From: Blastococcus sp. CT_GayMR16
Lineage (GTDB): Bacteria > Actinomycetota > Actinomycetes > Mycobacteriales > Geodermatophilaceae
Length of the DNA: 64,000 nt
Direction of reading: 5' to 3'
Assembly (NCBI RefSeq): GCF_004570875.1
Contig: NZ_SPQK01000010.1
Span: forward strand, 86,136 to 150,135
In this document: one piece after another, positions 1 through 11,327 of the stretch
Layout: each line of letters starts with the position of its first letter
How positions within the stretch are numbered: the stretch's first letter is position 1
The notes under the pieces: generated by a model
Told to the model about the DNA's origin: nothing
Databases searched by the model: none
Seen by the model: only the letters and a program-made list of their open reading frames with translations
Program-made: the position numbers and the translations under genes

Positions 1-349
1 CGGTGCCCGGGTCGCCATCGACCTCGTCACCCACGACGACCTCGACCGTGGCCCCCACCGGCGCCCCCGCCCCCGGCAGACCATCCTGCAGGTCGTCGGT
101 CGACACCCGGACGGACCCGCCGTCCTCGGTCTCGATCCAGGTGAGCGGTCCCTCGGCTCCCCGCTCGGCCGCCTCGTCGTGGTCCTCGTACTCCGGCCAG
201 GCCTGCACGAGCTCGCCGACCACCGTCTCCCCGCTGGAGGGAGCGTCGTCGGCGGCGGCCGCCGCCGGGACGGCGATCGGCAGCAGGACCGCCGCGATGA
301 TCGCGGCGATCCGGGATCGCCGTCGAGGCGATCGGTGGGGCACGGGCAC
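1..349 (-). CDS. Secreted protein, paralogue of the neighbouring metalloprotease N-terminus (3' end outside window)
   Basis: The minus-strand frame starts at GTG 349-347, six bases after an AGGAG ribosome site (360-356), and leaves the left edge without a stop after 116 residues. Residues 1-30 are an Arg-rich stretch followed by a hydrophobic run ending in PAAAAA, a signal peptide. The mature start (ETVVGELVQAWPEYED, then LTWIETEDGGSVRVSTDDL) parallels the same region of the next gene upstream (STVVGRLVQAWPDSVD, ISWVQNAEGDAVRIPTEDV). The two are therefore tandem paralogues in the same direction, 91 bp apart. The catalytic region would lie beyond the edge, so a peptidase function is inferred only from the paralogy. 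Confidence 0.8.
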   Translation of the reverse strand, partial: MPVPHRSPRRRSRIAAIIAAVLLPIAVPAAAAADDAPSSGETVVGELVQAWPEYEDHDEAAERGAEGPLTWIETEDGGSVRVSTDDLQDGLPGAGAPVGATVEVVVGDEVDGDPGT

Positions 350-440
350 GGACGACTCCTGGAACGGCGAGGGACTGCCCTCTTCTTCGGCGCGAGGGCC
401 CCCGGTCTCAACCGCAGCCACCCGGTCGGGCGAACGGGCT

Positions 441-2072
441 TCAGGCCCGGCGGGCCCGCGACCTGCGCATGGTGCGGACGACGAACAGTGCGGAGGCGGC
501 CAGCACGGCCCCCGCCAGGGGCGCCAGGAGGCCACTCCCGGTGGTGCTCTCGGCGGCCGACTCCAGAGCCGGCGTGGCGTGCAGGGCCTGCCGGGTGTCG
601 TACTGCGGCGTCACGAAGCCGGCCGAGTCACCCGCCTTGGCGGGGATGCCCTCGGCCGACGCCGGCAACACGCTGCCGGGCACGGTGGCGGCCTGCCGGG
701 GAGCCGGGGTGGCAGGGGCCGCCGACGGCGTGGGCGTGACGGTGAGGACGGCGCCGGCCGCGGTCACGCTCTGCACGACGACGGTGAAGTCTCCCCCGGA
801 GACCGACACGGGCGCGCCGACGGAGAGCGCCGACTGCAGGTCGCCGTCCCACGAGGCAGCAGTGCCCGGCGTGCCGTCGAGCAGCACGGAGGTGTCGGGC
901 AGGCTCTCCGCGCGTCGGAGCAGCACGCCGGTCTGCAGCCGGTAGCGGTTGGCCGCCGTCCCGAGCCAGGCGTCGCGGCCGGTCGGCGTGCGGTACTCGA
1001 GCCAGTAGTCGACGCCCTCGGCGTCGGTGAGCCGCAGCGCCCGAGTGCCCTCGCTACCGGACAGCGGCGCGAGGGTGACCGTGGCCGCCGCGCCCGTGAC
1101 GGGAAGCGCCTGCTGCTGAGCTGCCGGCAGCACCCCGAGGCGAGCGGCCTGGGCGACGTTCAGCGAGCCGAGCTGCGCCCACGAGACGCCCATGACGTCG
1201 TAGTAGTCGCGGTAGGGCGCGGTCCGGCAGGTGTCGGACTCGACGGCGGCGTCGCACTGCCGGGCGGAGGAGTGCCCCAGCCCGAAGTTGTGGCCGAGCT
1301 CGTGGGCGATCACCGAGCTCACCGTGTCCCGCACGTACATCCGGCCACCGGTCGCCGGCGAGGAGCCGACCTCGGCCAGGGCGTAGGAGCAGGTCGTGGC
1401 CGCGCTGCTCACGTAGAGCAGGAGGTGCTTGCCGGGGCCGGGGACGAAGCCGACCGTCGTGGCGACCTCGTTCCACATCGCCGTCGGGTCGGCGCAGCCG
1501 GCGGCGGGCGACACCCAGTCGCGGGTGGCGGTGACGCCGAGGGCGATCGCGCCGTTGCTCTGCTCGGCCCAGAAGTCCGCGACCGGCCCGTCGACGACGT
1601 CGACCAGCTTCTGGGCGGTGACGGCGTCCGGGGCCACCCCGTCCGGAGCGACGCGGACGACGGTGACCTGGTTGGTGAAGCCGGCGGGGTCGCGCAGCAC
1701 CGGCTCCGCGGGGGCGGCGGCGACGACCCGGGTGGCGGTGACCTCGTGCAGGGGGTCCGCGGCGCCGTCGTCCTCGGAGTCGACGGTGACCTGCAGGGTC
1801 GTCCCGGTGGGGATGCCCTCGACGTCCTCGGTCGGAATGCGGACCGCGTCACCCTCGGCGTTCTGCACCCAGCTGATCGGGTCGGTGTGGGCGCCGTCCA
1901 CGGAGTCCGGCCAGGCCTGCACCAGCCGGCCGACGACCGTGCTGCCGCTCGGCTCGTCGGCCTGCGCGACGGCGCCGGGGGCCAGCACCGCGGCCGCCAC
2001 GGCGGAACCGACCGTGAGCGAACGCAGCAGGCGACGACGGGCGGGGGCGAGGACGAACCGGACAGAAGGCAT
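441..2072 (-). CDS. Secreted metzincin-type zinc metallopeptidase (M11/reprolysin-like) with C-terminal membrane anchor
   Basis: A 543-residue extracytoplasmic peptidase. Residues 1-38 are a signal peptide (Arg-rich start, hydrophobic core, AVAQA cleavage region). The zinc motif HELGHNFGLGH is at 257-267 and a Met-turn (YYDVMGVS, Met about 294) follows, which together define metzincins. The N-terminal 100 residues before the catalytic domain are shared with the partial gene beside it. The last 35 residues form a hydrophobic helix followed by RRSRARRA, so the enzyme is probably anchored in the membrane with its catalytic domain outside. The ATG at 2072 follows an AGGGAG sequence with almost no spacing, and no better in-frame start is visible. 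Substrate unknown. M11 versus reprolysin-like assignment is uncertain. Confidence 0.85.
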   Translation of the reverse strand: MPSVRFVLAPARRRLLRSLTVGSAVAAAVLAPGAVAQADEPSGSTVVGRLVQAWPDSVDGAHTDPISWVQNAEGDAVRIPTEDVEGIPTGTTLQVTVDSEDDGAADPLHEVTATRVVAAAPAEPVLRDPAGFTNQVTVVRVAPDGVAPDAVTAQKLVDVVDGPVADFWAEQSNGAIALGVTATRDWVSPAAGCADPTAMWNEVATTVGFVPGPGKHLLLYVSSAATTCSYALAEVGSSPATGGRMYVRDTVSSVIAHELGHNFGLGHSSARQCDAAVESDTCRTAPYRDYYDVMGVSWAQLGSLNVAQAARLGVLPAAQQQALPVTGAAATVTLAPLSGSEGTRALRLTDAEGVDYWLEYRTPTGRDAWLGTAANRYRLQTGVLLRRAESLPDTSVLLDGTPGTAASWDGDLQSALSVGAPVSVSGGDFTVVVQSVTAAGAVLTVTPTPSAAPATPAPRQAATVPGSVLPASAEGIPAKAGDSAGFVTPQYDTRQALHATPALESAAESTTGSGLLAPLAGAVLAASALFVVRTMRRSRARRA

Positions 2073-2179
2073 CTCCCTCTGTCTCGGCGGGCTCCGCGCG
2101 CGTCGGCACCGTCGGCGCGGAATTGAGCGGAACGCCCGTCACATCTGCCGCAGTGGGCGCTCCGCCCCCGGCAGTCCCG

Positions 2180-3586
2180 TCAGGACAGCTCGTCGACGCC
2201 CATCAGCCGGCGGCCGGCCTCGGTGATCGACCCCGAGAGGGACGGGTAGATCGAGAACGTCTGCGCCAGGTCGGCAGCGGTCAGCCCCTTCGTCACCGCG
2301 AGGGCGATCGGCAGGATCAGCTCCGAGGCGCCGGGCGCCACGACGACGCCGCCGACGACGACCCCGGTCGAGCGGCGGGTGAACAGCTTCACGAAGCCGT
2401 CCCGCAGGTCGCTCATCTTGGCGCGCGCGTTGGTGGCCAGCGGGAGCCGGACGACGTCGATGTCCTGGGCGTCGGTGATCGTCTTCTCCTGGACGCCGAC
2501 CGTGGCGATCTCGGGGTGGGTGAAGACGTTGGCCGCGACGGTCTTGAGCTTGATCGGCGCGACGGCCTCACCGAGTGCGTGCCACATGGCGATCCGGCCC
2601 TGCATCGCCGCGACCGACGCGAGCTGGAAGACACCGGTGACGTCACCGGCGGCGTAGATGCCCGGTACCGAGGTGCGGGAGACCCGGTCGACGACGATGT
2701 GCCCGGCCTGGGTCACCTCGACCCCGGTCTGCTCCAGGTTCAGCCCGGTGGTGTTCGGCACGGTGCCGACGGTCATCAGCGCGTGCGATCCTTCGACGGT
2801 GCGGCCGTCGGTCAGCTCGACGACGACGCCCTTCTCGGTGCGCTTCACCGCCGCGGCGCGACCGCGCTCGGCGATCCGGCCACCGCGGGACTGGAAGACC
2901 TCCTCCAGCACCTCGGCCGCGTCGGAGTCCTCGCCCGGCAGGACCTGGTCGCGCGAGGAGACCAGCGTGACCGGTACCCCTGCCTCCAGGTAGCCGGAGG
3001 CGAACTCGGCCCCGGTCACCCCGGACCCGACCACCACGAGGTGCTCGGGCATCTCCTCGAGCTCGTAGACGTCGCGCCAGTCGAGGATCCGCTCGCCGTC
3101 GGGCTCGGCGCCGATCAGGACGCGCGGGTCCGCGCCGGTGGCGATGAGGACGACGTCGCTCTCCAGCTCCTCGGTGACCCGCCCGTCGGGGTCGAGCACC
3201 TCGACGCGGTGCGCGGCCAGGCCGCGGATCTCGTCGGAGAGACGCCCCTGACCGACGACGATCCGGACTCCCTCGCCGGTCAGCCGGGCGTGGATGTCGG
3301 CCGACTGGGCCATGGCCAGGCCCTTGACCCGGTGGTTGACCGACGCGAGGTCGAGGCTCACGGTGGCGAGCTCGGCGCCCTGCAGCCCCAGGACGGCGGA
3401 GTCGCGCACCGAGGTCATGGCGCCCGCGGCGGCGATGAGGGTCTTGGAGGGGACGCAGTCGGTGAGGACGCTGGCGCCGCCGATGCCGTCCCGCTCGATC
3501 ACGGTGACCTGCGCACCGAGCTGTGCGGCGACCAGTGCGGCTTCGTAGCCGGCCGGTCCGCCGCCGATGATGACGATGCGGGTCAT
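2180..3586 (-). CDS. lpdA: Flavoprotein disulfide-reductase family, LpdA-type NAD(P)H:quinone dehydrogenase
   Basis: A 468-residue FAD/NAD(P)-binding protein. It starts with the dinucleotide motif GGGPAGYEAA (residues 8-17), has a second nucleotide motif VVGSGVTGAEFASG near 180 and the FAD motif GIYAAGDVTG near 310. It follows M. tuberculosis LpdA (Rv3303c) closely along its length as recalled. The redox site reads GGASVLTDCVPSKT, with only one of the two cysteines of the usual CxxxxC pair, as in LpdA, so it should not work as a dithiol reductase; LpdA reduces quinones with NAD(P)H. The ATG follows an AAAAGGACCC ribosome site. It is divergent from the gamma-glutamylcyclotransferase gene, the same neighbour pair as Rv3303c/Rv3304. 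Confidence 0.9.
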   Translation of the reverse strand: MTRIVIIGGGPAGYEAALVAAQLGAQVTVIERDGIGGASVLTDCVPSKTLIAAAGAMTSVRDSAVLGLQGAELATVSLDLASVNHRVKGLAMAQSADIHARLTGEGVRIVVGQGRLSDEIRGLAAHRVEVLDPDGRVTEELESDVVLIATGADPRVLIGAEPDGERILDWRDVYELEEMPEHLVVVGSGVTGAEFASGYLEAGVPVTLVSSRDQVLPGEDSDAAEVLEEVFQSRGGRIAERGRAAAVKRTEKGVVVELTDGRTVEGSHALMTVGTVPNTTGLNLEQTGVEVTQAGHIVVDRVSRTSVPGIYAAGDVTGVFQLASVAAMQGRIAMWHALGEAVAPIKLKTVAANVFTHPEIATVGVQEKTITDAQDIDVVRLPLATNARAKMSDLRDGFVKLFTRRSTGVVVGGVVVAPGASELILPIALAVTKGLTAADLAQTFSIYPSLSGSITEAGRRLMGVDELS

Positions 3587-3688
3587 GGGTCCTTTTCCGA
3601 TGCTGGAGCAATGGTTCAGCGGCCATTCTCCCCGGTGTCGTCACCGAGCGCTGCGACCGGCGTCCTTCGGCCCGGCGCATCCGGTCGT

Positions 3689-3694
3689 TAGTGT
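3689..3694 (+). promoter_or_regulatory. Predicted -10 element of a leaderless transcript
   Basis: TAGTGT matches the actinobacterial TAnnnT -10 consensus and ends seven bases before the ATG of the following gene. That gene has no Shine-Dalgarno sequence. This is the spacing expected when transcription starts at the A of the ATG. Confidence 0.6.
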
Positions 3695-3701
3695 CGGCCC
3701 A

Positions 3702-4160
3702 ATGGGCCTCTACGCCGCTTACGGGTCGAACATGGATCCCGAGCAGATGCTGCGCCGCTGCCCCTCCTCGCCGCACACCGGTACCGGGTGGGTCCGCGGC
3801 TGGCGCCTCACGTTCGGCGCCGAGGAGTACGGCTGGGACGGCGCGCTGGCGACCCTCGTGCCGGACGACGACACCGGTCCCGGCGTCTTCGTCGCCCTCT
3901 ACGACCTGACCGAGGCCGACGAACGCACCCTCGACGCCTGGGAGGGCGCCGACTCCGGCCTCTACCGGCGGGTGCACCTGCGCGTGCACACCCTGACCGG
4001 GGACGACGTCGCCTACGTCTACGTGCTGGACGCCTTCGAGGGCGGCCTGCCCTCGGCGCGGCACCTGGGCGGCATCGCCGACGCCGCCGAGGCTGCCGGC
4101 GCTCCCACCGACTACGTGACCGACCTGCGCTCGAAGGAGTGCCGCTCCACGGGCAACTGA
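3702..4160 (+). CDS. Gamma-glutamylcyclotransferase-like protein
   Basis: A 152-residue protein of the gamma-glutamylcyclotransferase fold. The substrate-binding YGSNM motif is at residues 7-11, and the WEGAD...YRR block near 78-90 supplies the probable catalytic glutamate. Family members cleave gamma-glutamyl amides to 5-oxoproline. Actinobacteria make mycothiol rather than glutathione, so the real substrate is open. The ATG at 3702 is chosen because the protein begins directly with the conserved GLYAAYGSN strand and is preceded by a leaderless -10 element; 45 additional upstream codons are open but do not look coding. The position next to lpdA is conserved with Rv3304. Confidence 0.82.
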   Translation: MGLYAAYGSNMDPEQMLRRCPSSPHTGTGWVRGWRLTFGAEEYGWDGALATLVPDDDTGPGVFVALYDLTEADERTLDAWEGADSGLYRRVHLRVHTLTGDDVAYVYVLDAFEGGLPSARHLGGIADAAEAAGAPTDYVTDLRSKECRSTGN

Positions 4161-4242
4161 CACGGCCCTCGCCGACCCCGTTGACCCCGGCTCCCCGCCG
4201 ACGCTAGGTTCCCGCAGCCCAGTGGCCCAGGACGGGGGAACG

Positions 4243-4917
4243 GTGAGCGAGCCCGTGACCGATACCCGGCTGTCGGAGTGGGCGAAGAACCCGGCGCTCG
4301 GGGCGGTGGCGGTCGTCGCCGTCCTCGCCGCCGTCGGCGTCGCCGGCGACCTGCTGCCGCGGCTGGTCCGCAACCAGCCGCTCTGGGCAGCCCTGCTCGT
4401 CTCCGCCGCGGTCGTGTCGCTGTTCGTCATGCTGATCGGCCGGGGACCCTGGCTGCTCGTCGGCACGCTGCTCCTCGCTGCGGCCCTCGTGGGAGTGATC
4501 TTCCTCGGGGTGGGCAGCCTGTCCGAGCGCGAGATCCCGCACGTCACCCTGGCGGTCACGCAGAAGGCCGAGCCGCTGTCGACCACGGTCGCCGTCACGG
4601 GGACCGCGACGAGCCAGCGCAGCACCGAGACGATGCTCGTGCAGGTCCTCGGCTTCCCCAGCGCGGTCGACCCGGAGGTCCTGTCAGGAGCCTGCCGCGG
4701 GTCGCGCCGGACGGACGACGCCGGCGACGACCAGTTCAGCGTGCTGCTGTGGAACGAGAGCGGGCCGGACCAGACCGGGAGGTCGAGGGTGGAGACCACG
4801 CTGGACGTGCCGTCGGACGACTTCGCCGTCGTGTGTGTCGGCGTCTTCCTGCGCGAGCGGGACCGGAACGACGCCGAGGACGACCGCATCGCCTGGGCCT
4901 ACTCCACGGTGCCCTGA
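4243..4917 (+). CDS. Hypothetical membrane protein
   Basis: Residues from about 15 to 105 contain three hydrophobic segments ([56 protein letters not shown]). They are followed by a roughly 115-residue polar domain with TLAVTQKAEPLSTTVAVTG and two cysteines (about GACRG and VVCVG), which probably lies outside the membrane. GTG 4243 is preferred because GGGGGA lies just upstream; GTG 4222, seven codons earlier, is in frame and possible. A TAGGTT hexamer at 4205-4210 may be the promoter. The stop TGA (4915-4917) abuts the stop of the convergent meaB gene with no gap. No family recognised. Confidence 0.7.
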   Translation: MSEPVTDTRLSEWAKNPALGAVAVVAVLAAVGVAGDLLPRLVRNQPLWAALLVSAAVVSLFVMLIGRGPWLLVGTLLLAAALVGVIFLGVGSLSEREIPHVTLAVTQKAEPLSTTVAVTGTATSQRSTETMLVQVLGFPSAVDPEVLSGACRGSRRTDDAGDDQFSVLLWNESGPDQTGRSRVETTLDVPSDDFAVVCVGVFLRERDRNDAEDDRIAWAYSTVP

Positions 4918-5933
4918 TCAGGGGGTGTCTGCGGGCGCTTCCTCGGGAGTCGCCAGGAAGGTCTGCAGGATCTGCTGCGCGGCCAGCGCCGGCGTCAGCT
5001 CCCCCGACAGCACCGCCTTCTCCAGGTCCGGGACGGCGTTCCGCACCCCGGGGTGCGCCCGCAGCCGGTGCTCCAGCGCATCGCGGACCAGCTGCCATGT
5101 CCAGCGCACCTGCTGGGCCCGCCGGCGGTCCTCGAACTCACCCGAGGCCCTCATCCGGTCCTGGTGCTCGACCAGCTTCGCCCAGACCTGGTCCAGGCCC
5201 TCCCCCGTGAGTCCGGCACAGGTCAGCACCGGCACGTCCCAGCCGTCGTCCGTGTGCCCGCGCAGCATGCGGATCGCACCGGCCAGCTCCCGGGCGGCCT
5301 TGCGCGCATCGCCGGCTCCCGGGCCGTCGGCCTTGTTCACGGCGATGACGTCGGCGATCTCGAGGATGCCGCGCTTGATGCCCTGGAGCTGGTCGCCGGT
5401 GCGCGCGATGGTCAGGAACAGGAACGAGTCGACCATCTCGGCGACGGTGATCTCCGACTGCCCGACACCCACGGTCTCCACCAGGACGACGTCGTAGCCG
5501 GCCGCCTCCGCGACGACCATCGACTCGCGGGTCGCCTGGGCCACCCCGCCGAGCGTCCCCGACGTCGGCGAGGGGCGGATGAAGGCGTTCGGGTCGACCG
5601 CCAGCCGGGCCATCCGGGTCTTGTCACCCAGGATCGACCCCCCGGACCGCGCGGACGACGGGTCGACGGCGAGCACCGCGACCTTCGAGCCGCCCGCCGT
5701 GAGGTCGACCCCCAGCTGGTCGATGAAGGTCGACTTCCCGACCCCGGGGACGCCGCTGATCCCGACCCGCCGCGCCCCCCCGGCGTGCGGCAGCAGCTCG
5801 ACGAGCAGCTCCTGCGCCTTCTCCCGGTGGTCACCGCGACGGGACTCGACCAGCGTGATGGCGCGCGCCATCACCCGCCGGTCGCCGGCGAGGACCCCCT
5901 CGACGAGCGCAGGTACGTCGATCTCTCTCGCCA

Positions 5934-5934
<1 letters not shown>
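4918..5934 (-). CDS. meaB: Methylmalonyl-CoA mutase-associated G3E GTPase MeaB (ArgK family)
   Basis: A 338-residue P-loop GTPase that protects and reactivates B12-dependent methylmalonyl-CoA mutase by gating cobalamin loading. The P-loop GVPGVGKS is at 61-68. It is followed by the MeaB blocks VLAVDPSSARSGGSILGDKTRM and VLVETVGVGQSE, and NKAD for guanine specificity. The C-terminal helical dimerisation arm (RTQ-type region around WTWQLVRDALEHRL) is complete. Its ATG shares one base with the stop of mutB (TGATG, 5936-5932), so the two should be translationally coupled. It is the last gene of the mutA-mutB-meaB operon. Confidence 0.95.
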
Positions 5935-8137
<2,203 letters not shown>

Positions 8138-8141
<4 letters not shown>

Positions 8142-10063
8142 GCCCGTGCTCCCAACTCGTCGTGCGCGCTCCGTAGTGCGGCGAGGGCGTCGCAGCCGGC
8201 GAACACGTAGCCGTCGACGCCGTCCACCGCGAGGTCCGGCTTGCCGGCCAGCCACACCTGCGTCGCGCCGGCATCCTTCAACGCCGCGGCCAGCTCGGCC
8301 GCCGGGCTCGGCCCGTCCTTTGTCCCGTAGTCCCTGTCCGTACCGCAGATGCAGGCGACCGTCGTCCCCGCGTCGGCGAAGCCCTCCACCCCGTCCCCGG
8401 ACGGCGTCTCGAGGCCGCCCGCCTGGAAGAGGTTGCCGGCGAAGCCGGCCCGGGCGGTGTGCCGGGCGATCGGGCCGATCGTGGCCAGGTAGACGCGGGG
8501 CGGTCGCTCGGCCGCGGCCGCCCGGTCGCGCAGCTCCTCGAACGCCTGGGCGGCGCGGACCCGCGGCAGGCCGCCCGTGGGCAGCACGTCGGTGGCGGGC
8601 TCGCGCTCGGGCAGCTTCTCGGCGAGGTTCGGGAACTCGCTGACGCCGGTGATGGCGTCCTTCCGCGTGGCCAGCCGCTTCGCGCGGGCCTCCCAGGCGG
8701 CGGCGATCCGGTCACCGACCAGACCCGAGTCCAGCGCGGCGACCAGACCGCCGGCCCGCTCGATCTCGGTGAACCACTCCCAGGCCGCCTGGGCGAGGGA
8801 GTCGGTGAGCGACTCGACGTACCAGGAGCCGCCGGCGGGATCGAGCACGCGCGCGAGGTGCCCCTCCTCGACCAGCAGGCTCTGCGTGTTGCGCGCGATC
8901 CGCCGGGAGAACGCGTCGGGCAGGCCGAGCGCGGCGTCGAAGGGCTGCACGGTGACGACGTCGGCGCCGCCGACACCGGCGGCGAACCCGGCGACCGTCG
9001 TCCGCAGCAGATTGACCCACGGGTCGTGCTTGGTGGTCATCACCGACGAGGTGACGGCGTGCTGCCGCTGGCCGCGCAGCTCGGGAGCGGCGCCGCTGAC
9101 CTCGCCGACGCGGTCCCACAGCCGGCGGGCCGCGCGCAGTGCGGCGATCGTCGTGAACTGGTCGGCGCTCGCGCTGTAGCGGAACTCCAACTGGCCGAAC
9201 GCCTCGTCGACGCTCAGGCCGCCGTCGGTCAGGGCGCGCAGGTAGGCGGTGCCGGCCGCGAGCGAGCAGCCGAGCTCCTCCACCGCGGAGGCGCCGGCGT
9301 CGGCGAACACGGTGGCGTCGACGACGACCGTCCGAAGGCCGTCGTGGGCGGCCGCGCGCCGGGCGACGTCGGCCAGCCCGGAGAGGTCCTGCTGCTCCCC
9401 GCCGGCGGCCTGCAGGCCGAGGGGGTCCAGCCCGAGGGTGCTGCCGGCCGCGAGATCGCTGCGGCCCTCGACCAGGGAGAGGAACGCCTCGGCTACGTCA
9501 TACCCGCCCACCCCGGCCGCCTGGATGGTCACCGGGGCGAGGTCGAGGAGGACGTCGGAGAGCACGTCCCCGAGCGCGTCGACCCCGATCGCGCCCTCCC
9601 CCACCACCAGCCAGAGGGAGGTGACGCCGTTCTCCAGGTCGGCGGCGATGGCCTCCTTGGTGACGGCCGGGTCGGGGTGCGCGTGCCGCTGGCGGACGTC
9701 CCAGCCACCGGGCACCCCGGTCTCCGGGTCGGCGCCGGGCCGCGAGCCGCGCACGAACGGCGCCAGGCCCGGGACGCCGACGGTCGCGGGCAGGTCGCCG
9801 GCGTCCTCGGCCGTGTACAGCGGTTCGATCCGCACGCCGGTGGCGACGGTGGCGGTGAGCGCCGCCTCCACCGGGTCGGGCAGTTCCTCGCGGCCGGCCT
9901 TGCGCAGCACGCCGGCGACCAGCTCACGCCACTGGTCGCGGGTCGCCGCGTCGAACTCAGCGGCGAGTTCGAGGGCCTCGGGGACCTCGTGCTCGGCCGG
10001 TACCTCGGCGTCGGCCGACGCGGTCGCGTCCGGGCTGACGGCCTGCTGATCGGTGGAACTCAT
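8138..10063 (-). CDS. mutA: Methylmalonyl-CoA mutase, small subunit
   Basis: A 641-residue partner of MutB in the heterodimeric enzyme. It keeps the barrel domain ([42 protein letters not shown]) and a degenerate C-terminal domain in which the cobalamin-binding DxHxxG is absent; that loss is normal for the small subunit. The ATG at 10063 begins [12 protein letters not shown] after a 31-bp gap from the upstream gene; a GGCGGGA stretch is the only ribosome-site candidate. The first 50 residues are acidic and probably flexible. The promoter for the operon should lie in or before this short gap. Confidence 0.95.
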
Positions 10064-10094
10064 CGTCGGGTTCCCGCCTCTCGTCGACGGTGTG

Positions 10095-11327
10095 TCAGTT
10101 ATGAGTGTCCCCAGGCGCCCGACGGCCCGTGCGAGGGGGTGCCGCGTCGGCCTCGAGAGCGTGCAGCGCGGTGCGCGCCATGAGGCGGACGCCGATGCCG
10201 ATGGCGCGTTCGTCGACGTCGAACGTGCCCCGGTGCAGGTCGAGCGGCGGACCGCCCCCGTGGGTGCCGAGGCGGGCCAGCGCGATGGGCATGACGTCGG
10301 CGAACCAGCCGAAGTCCTCCCCACCCATGCTCTGCGGCGACAGGACGAGCTGGTCGCTGCCGACGGTCTCCAGGGCCGCGGCGCGCAGGAGTGCCACGGC
10401 GCGCGGGTCGTTCACGACCGGCGGCACGCCGCGCACGTAGTCGACGTCGACCATGGCGCCGGTGGTGGCGGCCACCCGCTCGACCAGCGAGCGCAGCAGG
10501 TCCTCGGCGTCCTTCCAGGCGTCCCGGTCGAGCACCCGGACGGTGCCGCGGAGATGACCGCGCTGCGGGATGGCGTTGGCGGCGATCCCCGCGTTGACCG
10601 CCCCCCACACCAGCGACATCCCCGAGCGGGGGTCGACCTGGCGGGACAGCAGCGCGGGCAGGTCGGTGATGAGCCGGCCGAGGGCGTCGACCAGGTCGAC
10701 GGTGAGCTGCGGCCGCGCGGTGTGCCCGCCGGGGCCGGTCAGCGTCACGTCCAGCCGGTCGCACGCGGCGGTGATCGCGCCGGTGCGCAGGCCGATCTTG
10801 CCCGCGGGCACGGACGGGTCGCAGTGCAGGGCGAAGGCACGGGTGGCGCCGTCGAGGACCCCGGACGCGACCACCTCGGACGCGCCGCCGGGCAGGGTCT
10901 CCTCGGCGGGCTGGAACACCGCCCGGACGGTGCCGGGCAGGCCGTCCAGCGAGGCGAGCGCGATCAGCACGCCGAGCAGGACGGTCGTGTGCACGTCGTG
11001 CCCGCAGGCGTGGCACATGCCCTCGCGGGTGGAGGCGTAGGGCACGTCCTTGAGGTCGGCGAGCGGGAGCGCATCGATGTCGGCCCGGAGCACGACGACC
11101 GGCTCGCCCGAACCGACCTCGCACACCAGGCCCGTGCCGGTGGGCAGCCGCCGCGGCGCCAGGCCGTGGGCCCGCAGCCGCGACTCGAGGAAGGAGGTGG
11201 TCTCGAACTCGGCGAAGGCGAGTTCGGGATGGGCGTGCAGGTGCCGCCGCGTCGACACCAGCTGCGCGTGGTTCGCAGCCACCCAGTCGTCGACGGCGGA
11301 GCCCAGCTTCTCGACGACCGGAGTCAT
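10095..11327 (-). CDS. M20D-family metal-dependent amidohydrolase
   Basis: A 410-residue zinc amidohydrolase of the hippurate/IAA-amino-acid hydrolase group. The metal-ligand block CHACGHDVHTT is near 108-118, FQPAEE near 143-148, and GGEDFGWFADVMP in the C-terminal part; the dimerisation lid lies between. M20D enzymes remove N-acyl groups from amino acids or small peptides. The ATG at 11327 overlaps the stop of the upstream ligase by four bases (ATGA). In M. tuberculosis this position holds amiA1/amiB1 (Rv3305c/Rv3306c), of the same family. Substrate not known. Confidence 0.88.
   Translation of the reverse strand: MTPVVEKLGSAVDDWVAANHAQLVSTRRHLHAHPELAFAEFETTSFLESRLRAHGLAPRRLPTGTGLVCEVGSGEPVVVLRADIDALPLADLKDVPYASTREGMCHACGHDVHTTVLLGVLIALASLDGLPGTVRAVFQPAEETLPGGASEVVASGVLDGATRAFALHCDPSVPAGKIGLRTGAITAACDRLDVTLTGPGGHTARPQLTVDLVDALGRLITDLPALLSRQVDPRSGMSLVWGAVNAGIAANAIPQRGHLRGTVRVLDRDAWKDAEDLLRSLVERVAATTGAMVDVDYVRGVPPVVNDPRAVALLRAAALETVGSDQLVLSPQSMGGEDFGWFADVMPIALARLGTHGGGPPLDLHRGTFDVDERAIGIGVRLMARTALHALEADAAPPRTGRRAPGDTHN

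Noticed and set aside
3..2126. A 707-codon open frame on the plus strand across the metalloprotease genes
   Set aside because: It is antisense to two genes with signal peptides and a zinc motif. Long antisense frames are routine at this GC content, and its translation is low-complexity Arg/Gly/Pro/Ala.
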